From CADDYX01 sp045809925 (GTDB lineage: Bacteria > Verrucomicrobiota > Verrucomicrobiia > Chthoniobacterales > UBA10450), in contig JBJMWX010000031.1 in the NCBI GenBank assembly GCA_045809925.1, positions 1 to 13,238 on the forward strand: a stretch of DNA of 13,238 nt. Reading direction: 5' to 3'. Shown here in pieces: positions 5,631-10,541 of this stretch (its first letter is position 1; the number at the start of each line of letters is the position of its first letter). Position numbers and translations under genes: made by a program. Below the pieces are notes generated by a model. The model did not search any database and was not told where the DNA came from. It saw nothing but the letters and a program-made list of their open reading frames with translations.

Positions 5631-5684
5631 CGGCGGCAGCTACAACGTTTCTCTCCTTTTGTAGCCGGGGGCATTGATCCCGGC
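5620..5684 (+). repeat. Paired GCTACA/TGTAGC hairpin element (REP-like), copy 3
   Basis: First hairpin GCCGCC/GGCGGC (5620-5625, 5632-5637), then GCTACAA (5639-5645), a short A/T-richer spacer, TTGTAGC (5659-5665), and a second hairpin GCCGGG/CCCGGC (5664-5669, 5679-5684). The two units form an inverted pair, like bacterial BIME elements built from REP sequences. It overlaps the GNAT stop and may act as transcription terminator. Confidence 0.6.
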
Positions 5685-5746
5685 TGATCTGTCGCGTCGC
5701 GAAATCGAGCGGCGCCGCGGGCGCGACAAATTACGGATCGGCGGAC

Positions 5747-5765
5747 GCCTCGGAGAGGCATCCCT
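5747..5765 (+). repeat. 19-nt dispersed repeat, copy A
   Basis: GCCTCGGAGAGGCATCCCT contains the perfect hairpin GCCTC-GGA-GAGGC. The identical 19 nt occur in the same orientation at 6420-6438. This copy ends 11 nt before the end of the PfpI-like gene (minus strand). Confidence 0.6.
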
Positions 5766-5776
5766 GCTTTCGCGAA

Positions 5777-6343
5777 CTACGCAGCTTGCGACTGACGCGT
5801 GTGACGTCCTTCGGCAAACTCCTCGATCATCTTGCGGTTGAACGCCGGGATGTCGTCGGGCTTGCGGCTCGTCACGAGTCCGTTATCGACCACCACTTCT
5901 TCGTCGGTCCAGTTGCCGCCGGCGTTTTTTACATCCGTCTTAATTGCGGGCCATGAGGTCAGCCTGCGGCCGCGCACCACGCCGGAGTCGATCAGGACCC
6001 ATGGGCCATGACAAATCGCGGCGACCGGTTTGCCTTCACGGAAGAAATGTTTCGTGAACTCGAGCGCCGCGGGCGTGGAGCGAAGCGTATCGGGATTCAT
6101 CAGCCCTCCGGGAATCATCAGCGCGTCGAACTCCTCGGGTCGCGCCTGATCGAGCGGAACATCGACATCGAACTTGTCGCCTTTGTCGGCATGATTCATT
6201 CCCTGAATCTGCTTGCCTGAGGGTGAAACGATTTTCGTCTCAGCGCCGGCTTGATCGAGCGCCTCCCGCGGCTTGGTCATTTCCACCTGCTCAAATCCAT
6301 CCGCGACGAGGATGGCCACCTTTTTGCCCGAGAGAGTGCTCAT
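5777..6343 (-). CDS. PfpI/DJ-1 family protein (type 1 glutamine amidotransferase-like)
   Basis: A 188-residue cytoplasmic protein of the DJ-1/PfpI superfamily, in which homologues act as chaperone, deglycase or peptidase-like stress proteins. It shows the Rossmann-like start KKVAILVADGFEQVEM with Glu18, the substrate-side MIPGGLMNPDTLRS, and the nucleophile elbow AAICHGPWVLIDSG with Cys111-His112. Length matches the family (about 170-190). ATG 6343 (MSTLSGKK) is chosen because the 18 residues that an upstream start would add are unlike the family and come from an intergenic region. The gene is divergent from the hydrolase at 6492; the 148-nt gap must contain both promoters. Whether it is a glyoxalase III-type, a deglycase or another stress protein cannot be told. 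Confidence 0.88.
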   Translation of the reverse strand: MSTLSGKKVAILVADGFEQVEMTKPREALDQAGAETKIVSPSGKQIQGMNHADKGDKFDVDVPLDQARPEEFDALMIPGGLMNPDTLRSTPAALEFTKHFFREGKPVAAICHGPWVLIDSGVVRGRRLTSWPAIKTDVKNAGGNWTDEEVVVDNGLVTSRKPDDIPAFNRKMIEEFAEGRHTRQSQAA

Positions 6344-6419
6344 ACAAAATAAACGACGCTGCCGCGCGACACGGATGCAAGCCGACGACGACAGCACGCC
6401 AGCGGCGGGATTCGCGAAG

Positions 6420-6438
6420 GCCTCGGAGAGGCATCCCT
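6420..6438 (+). repeat. 19-nt dispersed repeat, copy B
   Basis: Exact copy of the 19 nt at 5747-5765, with the internal hairpin GCCTC-GGA-GAGGC. It is followed by TACTGGCGC rather than GCTTTCGCG. It lies in the divergent promoter region between the PfpI-like and hydrolase genes. Confidence 0.6.
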
Positions 6439-6450
6439 ACTGGCGCGCCT

Positions 6451-6488
6451 TTCTACTTTCCACTTTCTACGTTCTACTTTCCACTTTC
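6451..6488 (+). repeat. Pyrimidine-rich 21-nt-period tandem repeat
   Basis: The 17-mer TTCTACTTTCCACTTTC occurs exactly twice, at 6451-6467 and 6472-6488, separated by TACG, giving a 21-nt period. It ends three bases before the GTG start of the hydrolase gene and takes the place where a ribosome binding site would be expected. Confidence 0.7.
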
Positions 6489-6491
6489 GCT

Positions 6492-7400
6492 GTGATTCAC
6501 GTTGTCGATACGCTGCAGCTCGGCCGCCCGAAGATTATCGCCGCGACGGCGCTCGAAACCGCCGAGGGCGTCGTGCTCTTCGATACGGGAGCGGAGTCGA
6601 CCTTCGACAATGTGGCGAACGCGCTGCGCGTTGTGGGCGCGGAGCCGCGCGATGTGCGGCGTGTCTTCCTCAGCCATATCCATTTCGACCACGCGGGTGC
6701 GGCGTGGCGCTTCGCGGAGCTCGGCGCGACAGTGTATGTCCATCTGCGGGGCGCGCCGCACCTGCTCGACCCGACAAGACTGGTTGAATCGGCGACGCGG
6801 ATTTTCGGCGAGCAGATGGAGAAGCTCTGGGGCCGTATCGCTCCCGTGCCAGCCGAGCGCCTCCGTGTCTTAAACGACGGTGATGTCGTTCGCGTGGCGG
6901 AGTTCGAGATCAGGGCAATCGCTACGCCCGGCCACGCGACGCACCACCACGTCTATCATTGGGACGACATCGTATTCGGTGGGGACGTGGCGGGTGTGCG
7001 GCTCGGCAACGGCCCACCGATTCCGCCATTCGTGCCGCCCGAGCTGCACGTCGAGGCATGGCGCGAATCGCTCCAGAAAATTCGCGCGCTCAACGCAGCG
7101 AAAATGTACCTGCCGCACTTCGGGCTCGCCGGCGGTGCGGTCGGCGACCACCTCGATGTTTTGGACAACCGGGTTGTTCGCTGGGCCCAATGGTTCCGCG
7201 ATCGGATCCGCTCCGCTGACGATGAAGCGGAGTTGATCCGGAACTTTGCGGAGCTCGAAGCGACGGAGCTACAGGCATCTGGCGCAGACGCTGCGCTCGT
7301 TCTCGACTACGAAACGGCTGACCCGAGCCACATGGCAGTGCCGGCCGCGCTGCGTTACTGGCGGAAGTACCATCCCGAGGAAGTTGGAGCGGAGAGCTGA
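6492..7400 (+). CDS. Metallo-beta-lactamase-fold metallohydrolase
   Basis: A 302-residue hydrolase with two metal ions, probably zinc. The metal ligands are all present in family order: HxHxDH (His62, His64, Asp66, His67) in FLSHIHFDHAGAAW, His148 in ATPGHATHH, Asp165 in FGGDVAGVR and His209 in LPHFG. The N-terminal strand pair (GVVLFDTGA) is typical. The C-terminal ~90 residues form a helical cap (WAQWFRDRIRSADDEAEL...). The substrate is unknown; relatives include glyoxalase II-like, lactonase and quinolone-degrading hydrolases. GTG 6492 is preferred because further upstream the frame runs into repeat DNA and the PfpI promoter. There is no Shine-Dalgarno sequence; a pyrimidine tandem repeat lies directly upstream. 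It is divergent from the PfpI-like gene and convergent with the HD-domain gene. Confidence 0.88.
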   Translation: MIHVVDTLQLGRPKIIAATALETAEGVVLFDTGAESTFDNVANALRVVGAEPRDVRRVFLSHIHFDHAGAAWRFAELGATVYVHLRGAPHLLDPTRLVESATRIFGEQMEKLWGRIAPVPAERLRVLNDGDVVRVAEFEIRAIATPGHATHHHVYHWDDIVFGGDVAGVRLGNGPPIPPFVPPELHVEAWRESLQKIRALNAAKMYLPHFGLAGGAVGDHLDVLDNRVVRWAQWFRDRIRSADDEAELIRNFAELEATELQASGADAALVLDYETADPSHMAVPAALRYWRKYHPEEVGAES

Positions 7401-7420
7401 CGCAGCTGCCGACTCGCCTG

Positions 7421-7469
7421 GCCGCGGCCAGCGACCGCGGCTACAGAAGAAGACCGGCGTCAACGCCGG
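7421..7469 (+). repeat. GCTACA-tagged hairpin pair between convergent genes (REP-like, possible terminator)
   Basis: GCCGCGG (7421-7427) pairs with CCGCGGC (7435-7441), followed by GCTACA (7440-7445). A second hairpin CCGGCG-TCAA-CGCCGG lies at 7454-7469. The pair fills the 84-nt gap between the hydrolase and HD-domain genes, which end towards each other, so it may stop transcription from both sides. There is no run of T after the stems. Confidence 0.6.
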
Positions 7470-7484
7470 CCTTACAGGGCGCGA

Positions 7485-8051
7485 TTATAAGCCGAGACGC
7501 GCGGCATCCTCTTGGAGCGCAGTGATCACGTTTGCGATTACGTCGTCGAGCGGCATCCCGAGCCCGGCCGCGCCTTGCACGATGTCGTCGCGGTTCACGG
7601 CCCGGGCAAACGCCTTGTCCTTCATCTTTTTCTTCACCGCGGCGACATCAACGTCGCGCACAGCCTTGGAGGGACGGACCCGCGCGACCGCTCCGACAAA
7701 GCCGCTTAGCTCGTCGACTGCGTAGAGCGTTTTCTCCAACGGGGTGTCGCGCGTGACGCCGGAATAACTCGCGTGCGACAGGATCGCGCGGCAGACCTCT
7801 TCACTCCACCCGTGTTCGCGCAGCCATTGCACGCCGACAGACGGATGACCTTCGGTCGCGCTTTGCTCCGGGTTCGGATGCCGTTCGTAATCCATGTCGT
7901 GCAGGAGACCGACCGCCTCCCACAAATCCGGATCCGCACCGGAGAGCTGCGCGAAATGTTTCATCGAGTCCGCGACCGCATAGCAATGCCGCCGCAAGCT
8001 ATCGGATTGCACCCAGTCGTGGAGAATGGCTTGAGCGCGCTCGGCCAGCAT
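7485..8051 (-). CDS. HD-domain hydrolase (predicted metal-dependent phosphohydrolase)
   Basis: A 188-residue cytoplasmic protein with the HD superfamily metal-binding pattern His22 ... His51-Asp52 ... Asp113 (RRHCYAVADSM, LLHDMDYERHPNPEQ, YAVDELSG). The HD box is followed by a conserved-looking EGHPSVGVQWLREHGWS stretch and LSHASYSGVTR, which match small stand-alone HD proteins annotated as hydrolases. These usually remove phosphate from nucleotides, but the substrate here is unknown. ATG 8051 (MLAERAQAIL) is used; an in-frame ATG 60 nt upstream would run into the preceding gene. That gene ends 14 nt upstream, so the two are very likely co-transcribed. Confidence 0.85.
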   Translation of the reverse strand: MLAERAQAILHDWVQSDSLRRHCYAVADSMKHFAQLSGADPDLWEAVGLLHDMDYERHPNPEQSATEGHPSVGVQWLREHGWSEEVCRAILSHASYSGVTRDTPLEKTLYAVDELSGFVGAVARVRPSKAVRDVDVAAVKKKMKDKAFARAVNRDDIVQGAAGLGMPLDDVIANVITALQEDAARLGL

Positions 8052-8065
8052 GCCGTAGCTATAGA

Positions 8066-8596
8066 TCAGTTTTGGCCGACTGGCAGCGTGTAGGTGCGTC
8101 GAATGCTGCACCCGAGCGCGTGAAGATCGGCGCCGTAAACATGGATCGAGACCGCGACGTCGTCACCGCCGTTGGCGACGCAATGCACGTCGCCCGGTGG
8201 CACGAGCACGTCGGTTGAGCCCTGTTCATTCCGGGCGCGGCCGATCTCGATCAACCTGCGATCATCACCCTCACCCGCCAGGCGATATTTCGTTTCCGAT
8301 TCGCAGCCTTTGTAAACGCCCACTACGCACCACGAGACATGATCGTGGACCGGCGTCGATTGCCCGGGCAACCAGATGAGCGCGGCGATTGAAAAGCTGC
8401 CGTCGGGCTCGACATGCAGGATCTGCTGGCGATAACCGTCCGCATCGGGCTCGATCTGATCCGGATCGAGCAGATCGGACACCGCCAGGCACGGCCGGAG
8501 CAGACCGGCGACGGCTTCACCAACCTGCTTCGGATTTTGTTCCGCCCGCACAATTCCGCGGATGCCGACGACGAGGCGCTCGAGCGCGGTGCTCAT
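8066..8596 (-). CDS. Cysteine dioxygenase-like cupin protein
   Basis: A 176-residue single-domain cupin resembling type I cysteine dioxygenase and thiol dioxygenase families, which use Fe(II) and O2 to oxidise a thiol to a sulfinate. The first cupin motif is PGQSTPVHDHVSWCVVGVYKG, with His84-x-His86; the second is PPGDVHCVANGGDD with His138. These make the three-His iron site of the family. The strand order and the length (about 170-200) also fit. ATG 8596 is chosen because GAGG lies about 11 nt upstream. An ATG at 8638 and a TTG at 8650 are in frame and would give a longer N-terminus (MSDNSPIAVEEDL). It ends 14 nt before the HD gene, giving a two-gene transcript. Substrate may be cysteine, 3-mercaptopropionate or another thiol. 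Confidence 0.8.
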   Translation of the reverse strand: MSTALERLVVGIRGIVRAEQNPKQVGEAVAGLLRPCLAVSDLLDPDQIEPDADGYRQQILHVEPDGSFSIAALIWLPGQSTPVHDHVSWCVVGVYKGCESETKYRLAGEGDDRRLIEIGRARNEQGSTDVLVPPGDVHCVANGGDDVAVSIHVYGADLHALGCSIRRTYTLPVGQN

Positions 8597-8733
8597 CTTC
8601 AGGTCTTCCTCAACTGCAATGGGGCTGTTGTCCGACATCCTGAACTTCAAGTCGCGATTCGACTCCGACGCGGTCGTGTTTTCGCGCCGCCATTCTGAAG
8701 CCCCGATAAGCGATTCACGAGCAATTTCGCAGG

Positions 8734-10098
8734 TCAGGCGGGCCCGGCGATCGGCACTTCCTCGAATTTTAATTTCCGGCCGAGCTCGCGGCGGAGGAGG
8801 AGAAGATTACAACAGGCCTGGAAGACCTGCGAGGCGACGGAGAGATACCAGACGTAATAGATGTGGAAACCGGGGCGGCGAGAGAGCAGCGCCGCCGGCA
8901 GAGCGAAAAGCAGCAGCCGTGATGCTGAGGTAAGCAACGGCGGGACCGTGTTGCCCATTCCTTGAAAAACGCTCGAGCTGCTGAAGACGATCCCGGAGGC
9001 GACGAAGTTCAAAGCGACGATGCTGAGGTATTCGCCGCCGAAAGCGATCACGCCCGGCTCGCTCGTGAACCCGCGAATCAGCGTGTGCGGCGCGATGCGC
9101 GCGAGGATCGTCAGCACGAACATCAATACAGAGGCAATCCCGATTGCCGCGAAGACTGAATGACGGACACGCTCGGCTTTTCGGCCGCCGTAGTTCTGCC
9201 CGACGACCGGCGAGACGGCGAAGCTCAGCGCGATAACGGGAAGAAAGAGCGCCTGCATGACGCGTGCGCCGATCCCGAAGCCGGCCTGGGCTGCGGCACC
9301 GAAGTTCCGGATGATTGCGTAGACGACGAAAATGTAGATGGAGAGGAGCGCAAACTCCGCGCCCGCCGGGATGCCGATCTTGAGCATCGACCACCAGACC
9401 TTCATCTGCGGCTTCCACTGCGCGACTCGGAACCGAAGGTAATGAAATTTCTTTTCGAAATAGAGCACCGTGAGCAGGTCAGCGATGAGGATTGAAATGA
9501 AAGTGGCGAGCGCTGCGCCGCCCACGCCCATGCGTGGCCACGGTCCGATGCCGAAGATGAAGAGCGGCGCGAAAATCATGTTGAGCACGACACTGAGCAC
9601 CTGAAGCCCGACGGCAGGCTTGATAATTCCCGTGGCGCGCAAGGCTGAACCAAGGGTGACGAGCGGAAATTGCAGGAACAGCGCGGGGATGAACCAATTC
9701 AGGTAGGCTTTGGCCAGGACTGCGGTCGTGCGATCGGCGCTGAGTGAATTTGCGTAGGTGTCGCGAAGCGCGAAGAACACGACGCCGAGTCCGAGCCCGA
9801 CCAGCAGCGACATGACGAGTGACTGATTGAATACGCGCTCGGCGTGCGGCTGATCTTTGCGCCCGGCAGACTGTGCGATCAACGTCGTCGTGCCGACGCC
9901 GAGCATTTGGGTGAGGGCGAGCACGACCATCATGAGGTTTCCCGCCACACCGACCGCGGCGATCGCTTCTTTGCCAAGGCGACCGACCCAGTAAAGATCG
10001 GCCAGCAGATAAAGCGTTTGCACGAACATGCTGACGGCGAGGAACGACGCCATGTGCAGCAGATGACGAATGACGGAGCCTTGCGTCAGATCTTGCAT
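8734..10098 (-). CDS. MATE family efflux transporter
   Basis: A 454-residue inner-membrane protein with about 12 helices, the usual size of the multidrug and toxin extrusion family, which exports organic cations, drugs or metabolites in exchange for Na+ or H+. The N-lobe shows TQGSVIRHLLHMASFLAVSMFVQTLYLLADLYWVGRLG and the family signature ADLYWVGRLGKEAIAAVGVAGNL. A later stretch, GVGTTTLIAQSAGRKD, is also typical, as are PLVTLGSALRATG and the paired C-lobe segment FSSSSVFQGMGNTVPPLL. The ATG at 10098 lies in an open context without strong Shine-Dalgarno sequence. It follows the small membrane protein gene by 38 nt and precedes the cupin gene by 137 nt; the latter gap has no convincing promoter, so the operon may extend. 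The exported substrate is unknown. Confidence 0.93.
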   Translation of the reverse strand: MQDLTQGSVIRHLLHMASFLAVSMFVQTLYLLADLYWVGRLGKEAIAAVGVAGNLMMVVLALTQMLGVGTTTLIAQSAGRKDQPHAERVFNQSLVMSLLVGLGLGVVFFALRDTYANSLSADRTTAVLAKAYLNWFIPALFLQFPLVTLGSALRATGIIKPAVGLQVLSVVLNMIFAPLFIFGIGPWPRMGVGGAALATFISILIADLLTVLYFEKKFHYLRFRVAQWKPQMKVWWSMLKIGIPAGAEFALLSIYIFVVYAIIRNFGAAAQAGFGIGARVMQALFLPVIALSFAVSPVVGQNYGGRKAERVRHSVFAAIGIASVLMFVLTILARIAPHTLIRGFTSEPGVIAFGGEYLSIVALNFVASGIVFSSSSVFQGMGNTVPPLLTSASRLLLFALPAALLSRRPGFHIYYVWYLSVASQVFQACCNLLLLRRELGRKLKFEEVPIAGPA

Positions 10099-10136
10099 CG
10101 CGTTTCGCTCGTAACGCTAAGAAGGTCGAACCGCAA

Positions 10137-10532
10137 TCATCTTCCGCGCTGCCAAAGAAGGTAGCCGATCATTGCACCACCGGCTGGCACGCCGAGCAGG
10201 GTCCACGGATCGTCACGAACGGCCGCGCCGATCGCGTCGCTCATGACATTGATTGTGAGGATGACAATTGCGAGCCACCGGCCCCACTCCGTGCCGCGGG
10301 CAAGGCCAATGGAGGCAACGGCACACGCCACACCTACGCTGCACATCAACAAAATCGCGCCTGCACCCATCGCGGTGAAGGCATGCTGCGCCTCGGGGTT
10401 CACCCGCCAGAGCGCATCGAGTCTTGTCCCGGGAAAAACCAGGAGCGCAATTGCCAGCGTGCACATCGCCGCGCCGAAAGCGAAAAACGCGACCAGCAGC
10501 TTGCTGCCGATCGGCAGAGGCGATGCGCTCAC
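10137..10532 (-). CDS. Small four-helix membrane protein of unknown function
   Basis: A 131-residue protein with hydrophobic stretches near residues 11-33, 50-75, 84-100 and 108-126, and little between them. There is no family motif I recognise; the general pattern resembles short DUF membrane proteins found beside transporters. GTG 10532 is the start giving the whole first helix; the preceding gene stops at 10542, nine bases upstream, so translational coupling is plausible. It is followed by the MATE gene after 38 nt. A role linked to the exporter is only suggested by position. Confidence 0.6.
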   Translation of the reverse strand: MSASPLPIGSKLLVAFFAFGAAMCTLAIALLVFPGTRLDALWRVNPEAQHAFTAMGAGAILLMCSVGVACAVASIGLARGTEWGRWLAIVILTINVMSDAIGAAVRDDPWTLLGVPAGGAMIGYLLWQRGR

Positions 10533-10541
10533 CTCGCCAGT

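Noticed and set aside
6344..6397. 18-residue N-terminal extension of the PfpI-like protein
   Set aside because: Family members begin at the KKVAILVADGFE strand; the extension is intergenic and MSTLSGKK gives a natural start.
6273..6491. N-terminal extension of the metallohydrolase from ATG 6273
   Set aside because: It would be encoded by the start of the PfpI-like gene, the 19-nt repeat and the pyrimidine repeat, and it adds 73 residues unlike the fold. GTG 6492 fits the family start.
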